This document shows positions 1 through 8,584 of a DNA stretch of 64,000 bases, in pieces. Source of the stretch: Pelomonas candidula. GTDB taxonomy: Bacteria > Pseudomonadota > Gammaproteobacteria > Burkholderiales > Burkholderiaceae_C. The stretch lies in contig NZ_JBIGIC010000022.1 of assembly GCF_043555985.1 (NCBI RefSeq), forward strand, positions 1-64,000, in the 5' to 3' direction. The position numbers and the translations under genes are program-made. The notes beneath the pieces were generated by a model that worked only from the letters and a program-made list of their open reading frames with translations, was not told where the DNA came from and did no database searches. Numbering within the stretch: position 1 is the stretch's first letter; each line of letters starts with the position of its first letter.

Positions 1-124
1 GACGAGGCGGGCTGACCGAGCTCAGCGCTACAGTTGTCCACAGCCGGCGTCAGCCGATGCCGGCCCCAAGCCCTGGGTCAAAGTTCAATCGGCAGGGTGG
101 GTCAAATTTAGATCGGCGCCAACA
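1..124 (+). mobile_element. 3' end of an IS21-family insertion sequence (istB tail and terminal repeats)
   Basis: Bases 1-15 read Asp-Glu-Ala-Gly-stop, plausibly the last codons of an istB ATPase gene that lies outside the window. Downstream are two 20-base direct repeats (74-93 and 98-117) that share TGGGTCAAA and ATCGGC. Multiple short terminal repeats of this kind, containing TGGGTCA and ATCGGCG, are typical of IS21-type ends. The element probably ends near the CA at about 122-124. This is inference from pattern: the transposase genes and the opposite end are not visible, so it cannot be said whether the element is complete. Confidence 0.5.
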
Positions 125-305
125 CATTGAGCAAAGGGCAGGTGGATCGGCCCACCGCAAACACCAGGCGCGGCTTGGCGCCTAAACAAGATCGCGCTGG
201 ACGGCGGCTGGCTGCTCCGTTTCCCTAGGATCAGATTCCTATGCCGACTTGCTCAGTGCAAACAGACCAGCCTAGATGCATATCTTTGCCGGCGTCTCCA
301 GGATG

Positions 306-334
306 CATAAAGCTGCCATTGCGGCAGCTTTATG
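306..334 (-). terminator. Perfect 12-bp hairpin, probable terminator of tRNA-Ala
   Basis: Arms 306-317 and 323-334 are perfectly complementary around a 5-base loop. The stem contains GCTGCC/GGCAGC and ends in an AT-rich CATAAA/TTTATG base. It lies 42 bases past the 3' end of the tRNA gene on the minus strand, where a terminator would be expected. There is only a short T run, so intrinsic strength is uncertain. Confidence 0.55.
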
Positions 335-375
335 TGTCGAGGCCCAAGAGGTTTCCCTCTGAGGCCTGCATCGGT

Positions 376-451
<76 letters not shown>

Positions 452-464
452 ACGCGAGTCGCGC

Positions 465-470
465 AGTATA
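465..470 (-). promoter_or_regulatory. -10 box of the tRNA-Ala promoter
   Basis: TATACT on the minus strand ends about 13 bases upstream of the mature tRNA 5' end. It is followed by GCGCGAC, the GC-rich discriminator expected at stable-RNA promoters under stringent control. No convincing -35 hexamer is visible at 16-18 bases. Confidence 0.4.
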
Positions 471-502
471 GCCCCCGCGCCGGGCTGCTATCGTGAGCCG
501 CC

Positions 503-1393
503 ATGACGTCACGCAAGACAGCGGCCTGGTTCGAGGCCCAGTACGACAACCGGAAACGGGTGGCCGACAGCGCCGAGGTTCTCAAGCGCTGGGCCGAGGC
601 CTCGGCGCTGGTGCGCCGCCACGCGAATTGCCGGCTGGATCTGCGCTACGGCGCGGACCCTGGGCAGACGCTGGACGTCTTCACGCCCGACCCCGCCTTC
701 GCTGGCGGCTTTGCGCCGGTGCTGGTGCTCATCCATGGCGGCTGGTGGCGGTCGCTGGACAAGTCGGACTACAGCTTCCTGGCGGCCAGCTTCACCGACG
801 AAGGCGCGCTGGTCGTCGTGCCCAATTACGACCTGTGCCCGGACGTGCGCATCGAGCACATCGCGATGCAGCTGACCGAGGCCGTGGCCTGGGCCTGGCG
901 GCATGCCGCCGAGCATGGCGGCGACCCGAGCCGCATCGTGTTGCTGGGGCATTCGGCCGGCGGGCATCTGGCGACGATGCTGAGTTGCTGCGACTGGAAG
1001 CGCGTGGCCAGGGACCTGCCGCGGCGGCTGGTGCAGGGAACGATGTCCGTGTCGGGCGTGCATGACCTGGCACCGTTGCTGCGCGTGCCTTTCCTGCAGA
1101 ACGACCTGCGGCTGGACGCGGCCGCCGTGCGCCGCCTGAGCCCGGTTCACTTCCCCGCGCCGGCCGTGCCGCAGACGTTGTTCGCGCTGGCAGGGGCGCA
1201 GGAGAGCGAGGAGTTCCGCCGCCAGAACCGGCTCATCCGCGACGCCTGGGGTGCGCGTGCCGTGCCGGTGTGCGAGGAACTGCCGGGCTGCAACCACTAC
1301 ACCGTGCTGCACGACCTGGCCGACCCCCAGGGGCGCGCGCATCAACTGGCCCGGCAACTGCTGGGCCTGCGCTGGTACAGCGGGCTGCTATAG
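503..1393 (+). CDS. Alpha/beta hydrolase (esterase / kynurenine-formamidase-like)
   Basis: A 296-residue serine hydrolase of the carboxylesterase type B / BD-FAE-like group. Visible motifs are the oxyanion-hole HGGWW at residues 78-82, the nucleophile elbow G-H-S-A-G-G with Ser151, and a C-terminal N-H-Y with His265 as the likely catalytic histidine. No signal peptide is seen, so it is probably cytoplasmic. Close relatives include arylformamidases of tryptophan catabolism, but no other kynurenine genes lie nearby, so the substrate is not known. The start ATG at 503 is the first that keeps the N-terminal helix; no strong ribosome-binding site precedes it. Confidence 0.85.
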   Translation: MTSRKTAAWFEAQYDNRKRVADSAEVLKRWAEASALVRRHANCRLDLRYGADPGQTLDVFTPDPAFAGGFAPVLVLIHGGWWRSLDKSDYSFLAASFTDEGALVVVPNYDLCPDVRIEHIAMQLTEAVAWAWRHAAEHGGDPSRIVLLGHSAGGHLATMLSCCDWKRVARDLPRRLVQGTMSVSGVHDLAPLLRVPFLQNDLRLDAAAVRRLSPVHFPAPAVPQTLFALAGAQESEEFRRQNRLIRDAWGARAVPVCEELPGCNHYTVLHDLADPQGRAHQLARQLLGLRWYSGLL

Positions 1394-1478
1394 ATGCGTT
1401 CCTAACGCGCCTGCTGGCACAGTGCGGCTGCGTCGGGGGCGCGTGCCGGCCCGATACCAACATAAAGGGAGGACCTTG

Positions 1479-2639
1479 ATGAGCTTCGAACCGAACCGCT
1501 TTCCGAACGGCCTGTTGCGCCTGATCATGGCGGTCGTCGCGATCTTGCTGCTTTGGCTGCTGGCGCCCTATGGCACCGTGCCCGCGGGCTCGCGCGGCGT
1601 GATGACGACGTTCGGTCATCCGGCGGACGAGGTGCTTGACGAGGGCATCCACTGGCGCGTGCCGCTCGCCCAGACCATCCACCTGCTTGAAACGCGGGTG
1701 CAGAAGAGCGAAGGAGAGGGCGACGCGGCGTCCAAGGACCTGCAGGCCGTGCACACGCGCGTCGCGATCAACTACCACCTCGAGCCGCACCAGGTGGCGC
1801 AAGCCTTCAAGACCATCGGCCCGAGCACGGATGTGATCGCTGACCGCATCATCCTGCCGGCGGCGCAGGAGTCGATGAAGGCTGTCACGGCGCGCTTCAC
1901 GGCGGAGGAACTGATCACGCGGCGCACGGACGTGCGCGAGGGCATCGCGTCGCTGCTGCGCGAGAAGATGCAGCGCCACGGCCTGGTGCTGGACGAGTTC
2001 GCCATCGTCAATTTCCGCTTCTCGGAGAGCTTCTCCAAGGCGATCGAGGCCAAGGTGGGCGCCGAGCAGGACAAGCTGCGCGCGGAGCGCGACCTGCTGC
2101 GCATCCGTGTCGAGGCCGAGCAGAAGGTGACGCAGGCCAAGGCCGAGGCCGAGTCGCTGGCGCTGCAGCGCGCGCAGGTCACGCCGGAGTTGCTGAAGCT
2201 GCGCGAGATCGAGAACCAGCGCGCGGCCATCTCGAAGTGGAATGGCGTGCTGCCGACGACGACCTACGGCCAGGTGCCGCTGATCGGCATCGCCGCCGGC
2301 ACGGCAAGGGCTGCTCGCATTGCAGGCCGAGCGCCGGGCCGCTCCCAAGCCGGCCCGCCTGGGCGACGTGCTCGTGGCTCGATGCCGCGAGCATCGCCGT
2401 CCCCTCGGGGGACCGCCCAGACCCACCCGCGTTCAGCGGCGGGGCTGCGCGAGGGGCATATTCATGCCGGCAGCGACACCGCGTCCAGCAGCTCGCTCTC
2501 GATCTGCAACTGCGCCTTGTTCTGCTGCAGCGCCGGGCCGTCGAGCAGGAAGGTGTCTTCCACGCGCTCGCCCAGCGTCGAGATCTTGGCCAGCTGCAGG
2601 TTGATGCCGTGGCGGGCCAGCACGCGGGCGATGGCGTAG
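1479..2639 (+). CDS. Band-7/SPFH (prohibitin-like) membrane protein with an abnormal C-terminal run-on
   Basis: A prohibitin-family protein. An N-terminal membrane segment (about residues 11-28) is followed by the SPFH domain (about 30-200) and a charged coiled-coil region ending in L-P-T-T-T-Y-G-Q-V-P-L, where family similarity stops near residue 271. An AAGGGAGGA ribosome site precedes the ATG at 1479. The reading frame then runs about 115 more residues of Arg/Ala/Pro/Ser-rich sequence and overlaps the 3' end of convergent glnD by 178 bases. Relatives are about 270-300 residues, so the true 3' end is doubtful. No stop occurs in any plus-strand frame between 2284 and about 2600. Confidence 0.75.
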   Translation: MSFEPNRFPNGLLRLIMAVVAILLLWLLAPYGTVPAGSRGVMTTFGHPADEVLDEGIHWRVPLAQTIHLLETRVQKSEGEGDAASKDLQAVHTRVAINYHLEPHQVAQAFKTIGPSTDVIADRIILPAAQESMKAVTARFTAEELITRRTDVREGIASLLREKMQRHGLVLDEFAIVNFRFSESFSKAIEAKVGAEQDKLRAERDLLRIRVEAEQKVTQAKAEAESLALQRAQVTPELLKLREIENQRAAISKWNGVLPTTTYGQVPLIGIAAGTARAARIAGRAPGRSQAGPPGRRARGSMPRASPSPRGTAQTHPRSAAGLREGHIHAGSDTASSSSLSICNCALFCCSAGPSSRKVSSTRSPSVEILASCRLMPWRASTRAMA

Positions 2640-5050
2640 AGCAGCCCCGCGCGATCGCTGGTGCTGATCGTCAGCAGCCAGGCAGTGGCGCGCTCGTCGG
2701 GGCGCAGCGAGATGCGTGGCGTGTAGGGGAAGCTCTTGACGCGGCGCGACAGGCGCCCGCGCCGCGGCTCGGGCAGCGGGCCGCCGGCCTGCAGGATGGC
2801 GGCAAGCTTCTGCTCGACCATCGGCACGAGGTCGCGGTGGTGCACGTCGGCCTCGGGGCGGATGGCCTGGAAGGTGTCCAGCGCGTAGCCCTTGCGCGTC
2901 GTGTGGACCTTGGCGTCGAGGATGCTGAAGCCGGCGGTGTCGAAGTAGCCGCAGATGCGCGCGAACAGGTCGGGCTGGTCGGGCGCGTAGACCAGCACCT
3001 GCAGGCCTTCGCCGATGGGCGAGGGGCGGGCGCGCACGACCGGCACGGTGGTCTCGACGTGGCGCCATAGCGAGCGCGCGTGCCAGGCCAGTTCGGCGCC
3101 GTCGTGGCGGGCGAAGTAGCTGACGGCCAGCGTGGCCCACAGCGGCTCCTCGGTGCCTGGCAGCTGCGAGTGCAGTGCCAGGTCCTGACGGGCCTCCTGC
3201 TTGCGGGCCTCGATCTCGGCGTCGGCATTGATCTTGGCGCCGCCCAGTGCGCGCAGCGTGATGCGGTAGAGGTCTTCCAGCAGCTTGCCCTTCCAGGCGT
3301 TCCAGACCTTGGGGCTGGTGCCGCGGATGTCGGCCACGGTGAGCAGGTACAGCGCCGTCAGATGGCGTGTGTCGCCCACCTTGGCCGCGAAGGCGGCGAT
3401 GACCTCGGGGTCGGCGAGGTCCTCCTTCTGCGCCACGCGGGACATCGTCAGGTGGTGCTCGACGAGGAACACGCACATGGCCGTGTCGTCGGCGTTCAGG
3501 CCGTGCTGGCGGCAGAAACGCTTCACCTCGACGGCACCCAGCTCGGAGTGGTCGCCGCCGCGGCCCTTGGCCACGTCGTGGAAGAGGGCGGCGATGTAGA
3601 GCAGCTCGGGCGCGTCGAACTGCGCGGCGAGCTGCGAGCAGAACGGGTACTCGTGCGCGTGCTCGGGCACGAAGAAGCGCCGCACGTTGCGCAGCACCAT
3701 GAGGATGTGCTGGTCCACCGTGTAGACGTGGAACAGGTCGTGCTGCATCTGGCCGACGATGGCGCGGAACACCCACAGGTAGCGGCCCAGCACCGACGTC
3801 TGGTTCATGAGCCGGAAGGCGTGCGTCTGGCCTTCGTGATGCCGCAGCATCATCATGAAGGTTTCGCGGTTGACCGGGTCGCGGCGCCAGGCGGCGTCCA
3901 TCAGGCCGCGCGCGTTGTAGAGCGCGCGCAGCGTGCGTGCCGACAGGCCCTTGATGCCGCGCGTCTGCTGGTAGACGAGGAAGGTGCGCAGGATGGCGTG
4001 CGGGTCGCGCTGGTAGAGGTCGTCGCTGGCGACCTCCAGCATGCGGCCGCGGTCGAGGAAGTCGACCTGGCCTTCGATGGGGCGCAGCATGCCGGGCTGC
4101 GCGTCGTTGATCTGCTCTTCCAGGTTGAGCAGCAGGATCTGGTGCAGCTGCGTGACGGCCTTGGCTGCCCAGTAGTAGCGCCGCATCAGCACCTCGGAGG
4201 CGCGTTGCGAGGCGGTGCTCTGGAAGCCGAAGCTCTGCGCCACGGCGGTCTGCAGGTCGAAGACGAGACGGTCCTCGCGCCGGCCGGCCACCGCGTGCAG
4301 CCGGGCGCGGATGAGGCGCAGCTGGCCTTCGTTGCGCTGCAACTGCTTGCTCTCGAACGGCGTGATGAGCCCGCGTGCGCTGAGCGCCTTCCAGGTCTTG
4401 CCGAAGCCCGCGGCGCTGGCGATCCAGATCAGCATCTGCAGGTCGCGCAGGCCGCCGGGGCTTTCCTTGCAGTTGGGCTCCAGCGCGTAGGGCGTGTCGT
4501 CGAACTTGGTGTGGCGCTGCAGGCTCTCCAGCGTCTTGGCGCGGAAGAATGCCTTGGGGTCCATGGCCAGCATGAAGCGCTTGTGCATCTGCCGGAACAG
4601 CTTCACGTCGCCGTCCAGCGGGCGGGCTTCGAGCAGCGCGGTCTGCACCGTCACGTCGCCTTCGGACTCGCTGAGGCATTCGCCCAGCGTGCGCACCGAG
4701 GAGCCGATTTCCAGCCCCACGTCCCAGCAGGACGTGATGAAGCTCTCGATGGCCGTCTTGACCGGCCCGGCCTGGTGCGCCTCGACCCCGTCGGGCAGCA
4801 GCACGAGCACGTCCACGTCCGAGTGAGGGAACAGCTCGCCCCGGCCGTAGCCGCCGACGGCGGCGAGGCAGGCGCCTTCCGGCATGCCGGCCTGCGTCCA
4901 CAGGCCACGCAGCGTGTCGTCGACATGGCGGGCGAGGCGGCGCACCAGGCGCTCGGCGCCGGCCTGCGTCGGGCGCTCGGCCAGGAAGCCGTCAATCAGG
5001 GACTGCTTGCCGGCCTTGAACTGCTGGCGGAGATCGGCGAGGGTCACCAC
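2462..5050 (-). CDS. glnD: [Protein-PII] uridylyltransferase / uridylyl-removing enzyme
   Basis: The bifunctional nitrogen sensor that adds UMP to PII (GlnB/GlnK) under nitrogen limitation and removes it when glutamine is high. The 862 residues carry all expected parts. The nucleotidyltransferase motif GGYGRGELFPHSDVD lies at 66-80 (acidic metal ligands Asp78 and Asp80), the HD hydrolase signature H-D-V-A-K at 491-495, and two C-terminal ACT domains (about 690-760 and 795-860) sense glutamine. The start is a GTG at 5048-5050, one base after the map stop codon, so the two genes are almost certainly co-translated. Confidence 0.96.
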   Translation of the reverse strand: MVTLADLRQQFKAGKQSLIDGFLAERPTQAGAERLVRRLARHVDDTLRGLWTQAGMPEGACLAAVGGYGRGELFPHSDVDVLVLLPDGVEAHQAGPVKTAIESFITSCWDVGLEIGSSVRTLGECLSESEGDVTVQTALLEARPLDGDVKLFRQMHKRFMLAMDPKAFFRAKTLESLQRHTKFDDTPYALEPNCKESPGGLRDLQMLIWIASAAGFGKTWKALSARGLITPFESKQLQRNEGQLRLIRARLHAVAGRREDRLVFDLQTAVAQSFGFQSTASQRASEVLMRRYYWAAKAVTQLHQILLLNLEEQINDAQPGMLRPIEGQVDFLDRGRMLEVASDDLYQRDPHAILRTFLVYQQTRGIKGLSARTLRALYNARGLMDAAWRRDPVNRETFMMMLRHHEGQTHAFRLMNQTSVLGRYLWVFRAIVGQMQHDLFHVYTVDQHILMVLRNVRRFFVPEHAHEYPFCSQLAAQFDAPELLYIAALFHDVAKGRGGDHSELGAVEVKRFCRQHGLNADDTAMCVFLVEHHLTMSRVAQKEDLADPEVIAAFAAKVGDTRHLTALYLLTVADIRGTSPKVWNAWKGKLLEDLYRITLRALGGAKINADAEIEARKQEARQDLALHSQLPGTEEPLWATLAVSYFARHDGAELAWHARSLWRHVETTVPVVRARPSPIGEGLQVLVYAPDQPDLFARICGYFDTAGFSILDAKVHTTRKGYALDTFQAIRPEADVHHRDLVPMVEQKLAAILQAGGPLPEPRRGRLSRRVKSFPYTPRISLRPDERATAWLLTISTSDRAGLLYAIARVLARHGINLQLAKISTLGERVEDTFLLDGPALQQNKAQLQIESELLDAVSLPA

Positions 5051-5051
5051 G

Positions 5052-5873
5052 TCAGGCCGCCGCCGTGGCGTTCTGCGTGATGAAGGCCGGCGGCGGTGGG
5101 CTGCCGGCGGAGAGCGTCATGACCTCGTAGCCGGTGTCGGTGACGAGGATGGTGTGCTCCCACTGGGCCGACAGCGAGCGATCCTTGGTGGCGATGGTCC
5201 AGCCGTCGCCCATTTCCTTGATCTCGCGGCGGCCGGCGTTGATCATCGGCTCGATCGTGAACATCATGCCGGGCACCAGTTCGTCCAGCGTGCCGGGGCG
5301 GCCGTAGTGCAGCACCTGCGGCTCCTCGTGGAAGACACGGCCGATGCCGTGGCCGCAGAACTCGCGCACGATGGAGAAGCCGGCGTTCTCGGCGAAGGTC
5401 TGGATGGCGTGGCCGATGTCGCCCAACCGCGCACCGGGCCTGACCTTGGCGATGCCCTTCCACATGGCCTCGTAGGTGAAGGCGCACAGGCGCTTGGCGG
5501 CGATGGAGCCGTCGCCGACGACAAACATGCGGCTGGTGTCGCCGTGCCAGCCGTCCTTGATGACGGTGACGTCGATGTTGACGATGTCGCCGTTCTTCAG
5601 CGCCTTGTCATTCGGGATGCCGTGGCAGACCACCTGGTTCACCGACGTGCAGATCGACTTGGGGTAGGGGATGTAGCCCGGGGGGCAGTAGTTCAGCGGC
5701 GCTGGAATGCCCTGCTGCACGTTGACGATGTAGTCGTGGGCGAGCTTGTCCAGCTCGTTGGTCGTGACGCCCGGTTTGACATGGGCGGTGAGCATGTCCA
5801 GGACTTCGGACGCCAGGCGTCCGGCGATGCGCATGCCTTCGACATCGGCAGCGGTCTTGATCGTGATGGCCAT
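5052..5873 (-). CDS. map: Type I methionine aminopeptidase
   Basis: Removes the N-terminal methionine from nascent proteins in the cytosol using a two-metal centre. The 273 residues show the full pita-bread metal set: Asp in N-I-D-V-T and in H-G-D-T-S, His in G-H-G-I-G, Glu in F-T-I-E-P-M, and Glu in W-E-H-T. The substrate-side His is in C-H-G-I-P. An extra Pro/Ala-rich tail of about 20 residues follows the last ligand. The gene lies 7 bases downstream of the efflux outer-membrane gene and one base upstream of glnD, so it may be read through from the efflux operon as well as from its own promoter. Confidence 0.96.
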   Translation of the reverse strand: MAITIKTAADVEGMRIAGRLASEVLDMLTAHVKPGVTTNELDKLAHDYIVNVQQGIPAPLNYCPPGYIPYPKSICTSVNQVVCHGIPNDKALKNGDIVNIDVTVIKDGWHGDTSRMFVVGDGSIAAKRLCAFTYEAMWKGIAKVRPGARLGDIGHAIQTFAENAGFSIVREFCGHGIGRVFHEEPQVLHYGRPGTLDELVPGMMFTIEPMINAGRREIKEMGDGWTIATKDRSLSAQWEHTILVTDTGYEVMTLSAGSPPPPAFITQNATAAA

Positions 5874-5880
5874 CGGCCGA

Positions 5881-7341
5881 TTATCGTGGCTGTGCGTCGG
5901 GCGGCTGGGCGGTGTCGCCGGATTCCCAGCCTCCGCCGAGGGCGAGGAAGACCTGCACCTGGTCCCGGGCGATCTCGGCGCCCTCGGCTGTCAACGCGAC
6001 GTCGGCGGCGGCCAGTGTCTGGCGGGATTCCAGCGCCGTCGTCAGCGGCCGGCGCCCGGCCTCGACATAGCGCTGCTGGTCCTGCGCCACGGCGGCGGCC
6101 TTGGCGCGGGCCTGGCGCAGCGCCGACAGCCGCTCCAGGTCGTGCCGGTAGCGGCTCAACGCGGACTCGACCTCGGCCAGCGCCTGCAGCACCACGCCGT
6201 CGAAGCGGGCCAGCGCGGCCTGCTGGTCGGCCTCGGCCATGCGCACGCGGGCCCGCGAGCCGGCGTCCGGGATGCGCCAGCTCAGCAACGGCCCGAGGCT
6301 GAAGGTTTGGGTGGCCGGTTCGCCCAGATGGCCGGCCAGCCCGAGCACGCCCAGCGACGCGCCGAAGCTGATGCTGGGATAGAGCTCGGCCGTGGCCACG
6401 CCGATGTGCGCCGTGGCCACGGCCAGCTCGCGCTCCGCCTGGCGCACGTCGGGGCGGCGCTTCAGCAGCGTGGCGCCGTCGCCGGCCGGGATGGCCTGTG
6501 CCAGCTCGGGCGGCGCGGCGCAGGCGACCTGCTCCGGCGCCAGCTCCTGTGGCGTGCGCCCGAGCAGGTAGGCCAGGCGGTACAGGCCCGCCTCGCGTTC
6601 CGCGTCGAAGTGCGGCAACGCCGCGCGCTGCGTCTCGACGAGGCCCTGGGCCTGCAGCACGTCCGCGCGCGTGGCGCGCCCCTCCGCCTCCTGGCGCTCG
6701 GCCAGCGCCAGGCTGCGTTCGCGCAGCGCCAAAGCGCCCATGGCGGCGTGCTGCTGCGTCTGCGCATGGCAGACCTGCAGATAGGCCTGCACGACCTGCG
6801 AGACGACGCTGATGCGCGCGAGGTCTCGGGCCGCCTCGACGGCCTGCAGGTTGGCCTCGGCTGCTTCTTCACCGCGCTTCAACTGGCCCCACAGGTCCAG
6901 CTGGTAGGAGGCGCCAACCACCAGCTCGCCCTCGTTCATGACGGGCAGCTGTTCGGGCAGCAGGAAGGCCTCGCCCGACTCCCGGGCGCGCTTGACGCCG
7001 GCCTTGACGCCGGCGTGAGGCAGGCGCTCGGCGTCCACGGCGGTGACGAGGGACGCGGCCCGGCGCAGGTGGGCCGTGGCGACGCGCAGCGAGGTGTTGG
7101 CCGCCAGTGCCTGCTCGACGAGGGCGTCCAGCTCGGCGCTGCGGTAGAGCCGCCACCAGCCGTCGGGCAGCGGTGCTGCGTCGGCGGCGGGGCCGCTGGC
7201 CTGGGCGAAGGCGGCCTTGGCCGTGGGCCGCTGAAGGGCGGCATTGTCGGGCAGGTGGTAGTCGGGGCCGACCGTGGTGCAGGCGGCCAGCGCCGCGGCG
7301 GCCAGCAGTGGCAGGCGTTGCAGGAGGGAGCTGCGTGTCAT
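5881..7341 (-). CDS. Outer-membrane efflux lipoprotein (NodT/OprM-type RND outer-membrane factor)
   Basis: A 486-residue TolC-like outer-membrane channel. It starts with a lipoprotein signal ending L-A-A-C (Cys21) and the T-V-G-P-D-Y motif typical of the NodT family. Long periplasmic helices and two outer-membrane-efflux repeats follow. The ATG at 7339-7341 overlaps the TGA of the upstream membrane-fusion gene (ATGA), so this start was chosen over an upstream extension in the same frame. It completes a tripartite pump with the HlyD-like and FUSC proteins encoded just upstream. Confidence 0.92.
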   Translation of the reverse strand: MTRSSLLQRLPLLAAAALAACTTVGPDYHLPDNAALQRPTAKAAFAQASGPAADAAPLPDGWWRLYRSAELDALVEQALAANTSLRVATAHLRRAASLVTAVDAERLPHAGVKAGVKRARESGEAFLLPEQLPVMNEGELVVGASYQLDLWGQLKRGEEAAEANLQAVEAARDLARISVVSQVVQAYLQVCHAQTQQHAAMGALALRERSLALAERQEAEGRATRADVLQAQGLVETQRAALPHFDAEREAGLYRLAYLLGRTPQELAPEQVACAAPPELAQAIPAGDGATLLKRRPDVRQAERELAVATAHIGVATAELYPSISFGASLGVLGLAGHLGEPATQTFSLGPLLSWRIPDAGSRARVRMAEADQQAALARFDGVVLQALAEVESALSRYRHDLERLSALRQARAKAAAVAQDQQRYVEAGRRPLTTALESRQTLAAADVALTAEGAEIARDQVQVFLALGGGWESGDTAQPPDAQPR

Positions 7342-8378
7342 GACTGGCCTTGCCGGGCACGCTGGCCCTGTGCGGGGGCGTCGTCGACCACCGACACCGT
7401 GGCGGTGCGGCCGATGACGGGGCGCTGGCTGGCGGGCCAGTCGTCGATGGCGATGCGCACCGGCACGCGCTGCGCGAGCCGCACCCAATTGAAACTCGGG
7501 TTCACGTTGGGCAGCAGGTTGGCGCCGCTGGAGCGGTCGCGGTCCTCGATGCCGGCGGCGATGCTCTCCACGCGGCCGCGCAACTGCCTGTCCTCGCCCA
7601 TCAGCTGCAGCGTGACGGCCTGGCCGGTGTGGATCTTCTGCAGCTTGGTCTCCTCGAAATAGCCGTCGGCGTAGACGCCGGTCGCGTCGACCATGGACAG
7701 CACGTAGCGCCCGGCGCTGACGTAGTCGCCGACGTGGGGGGCGTTGTCGTTGAGGTAGCCGTCGACGGGACTGCGCACGGTCGTGCGTTCCAGGTTCAGC
7801 TGCGCCACGCGCACGGCGGCTTCGGCGGCGGCGCGGGAGGCGTCTGCGGCCGCATGCGCCGCCTCGGCCAGCGCCACGGTCGCCTCGGCCTGCTGGACCT
7901 TGACGTCGCCCTGCTCCAGCGTTTCCTGCGCCACCAGCCCGGACAACCGGTGGCTGCGCTCCGCCTCGCGGCGCGCCTGGGCGAGTTGGGCACGCTGGTT
8001 GTCCAGCGCGGCCCGCGCCTGCGCCGCGCCGGCGCGCGACTGGGCCAGCGTGGCGCGGGCCTGCTCCAGCGCGAGCTGGAAGCGGGTCGTGTCGACCTGG
8101 AACAGCACGTCGCCGCGCGCGACGCGCTGGTTGTCGTGCACGCGCACCTCGGTCAGCGGCCCGGACACGTCCGGTGCGACCTGCAGCACGGTGGCGCGCA
8201 GCCGCGCGTCACGCGTCCACGGGGCCTCGGCGTAGCGCTGCCAGACGTCCTTGAGCGCCACCAGCGCGACGAGGGCGATGCCGGCCGTGACGAGCACGGG
8301 GGCGGTGCGGCGAGCGAACTGGAGCGCGCGGTTGCCGGCGGCGTGGCGCAGCCGCGTGGCGAAGAGTTTTCTTGTCAT
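7338..8378 (-). CDS. HlyD/EmrA-family membrane-fusion (periplasmic adaptor) protein
   Basis: A 346-residue adaptor linking the inner-membrane FUSC transporter to the outer-membrane channel. There is one N-terminal membrane helix (about residues 27-44), a lipoyl half-motif (V-A-P-D-V-S-G-P-L-T-E-V), a long Ala/Gln/Arg coiled coil, the second lipoyl half (V-R-S-P-V-D-G-Y-L), and a beta-barrel. The start ATG at 8376-8378 overlaps the stop of the DUF1656 gene (ATGA); the frame is open further upstream but that part has no family likeness. Closest functional type is AaeA of the aromatic-acid efflux system. Confidence 0.92.
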   Translation of the reverse strand: MTRKLFATRLRHAAGNRALQFARRTAPVLVTAGIALVALVALKDVWQRYAEAPWTRDARLRATVLQVAPDVSGPLTEVRVHDNQRVARGDVLFQVDTTRFQLALEQARATLAQSRAGAAQARAALDNQRAQLAQARREAERSHRLSGLVAQETLEQGDVKVQQAEATVALAEAAHAAADASRAAAEAAVRVAQLNLERTTVRSPVDGYLNDNAPHVGDYVSAGRYVLSMVDATGVYADGYFEETKLQKIHTGQAVTLQLMGEDRQLRGRVESIAAGIEDRDRSSGANLLPNVNPSFNWVRLAQRVPVRIAIDDWPASQRPVIGRTATVSVVDDAPAQGQRARQGQS

Positions 8379-8584
8379 TGGGTCCATCCGGCCGTCCAGC
8401 GGACCGTGGCCTGCAGCACGATCACGAAGACGGAAACATTGAAAAGGGCGCGGTGCCACACCCAGCGGTAGAAGGGCGTGTGGCTCAGCAGCGCCCGCAG
8501 TGCGGCCGAGGCCAGATAGGCCATGGCCAGCGGCAGCGCCAGTGCGGGCAGGTAGATGCCGTAGAAGGTCAGGTCGCCGATCAT
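8375..8584 (-). CDS. DUF1656 small membrane protein (AaeX-like)
   Basis: A 69-residue hydrophobic protein with two predicted membrane helices and the F-Y-G-I-Y-L-P motif near the N-terminus that marks DUF1656. Members are nearly always encoded between a FUSC transporter and an HlyD adaptor, as here, and are presumed pump accessories; the mechanism is not known. Both ends overlap their neighbours by ATGA (8581-8584 and 8375-8378), so its translation is coupled on both sides. Confidence 0.88.
   Translation of the reverse strand: MIGDLTFYGIYLPALALPLAMAYLASAALRALLSHTPFYRWVWHRALFNVSVFVIVLQATVRWTAGWTQ

Noticed and set aside
3080..5080. A 666-codon plus-strand frame antisense to glnD
   Set aside because: Composition is Gln/His/Val/Gly-rich as expected for a mirror of a GC-rich gene, with no motif or ribosome site; glnD on the other strand has complete domains.
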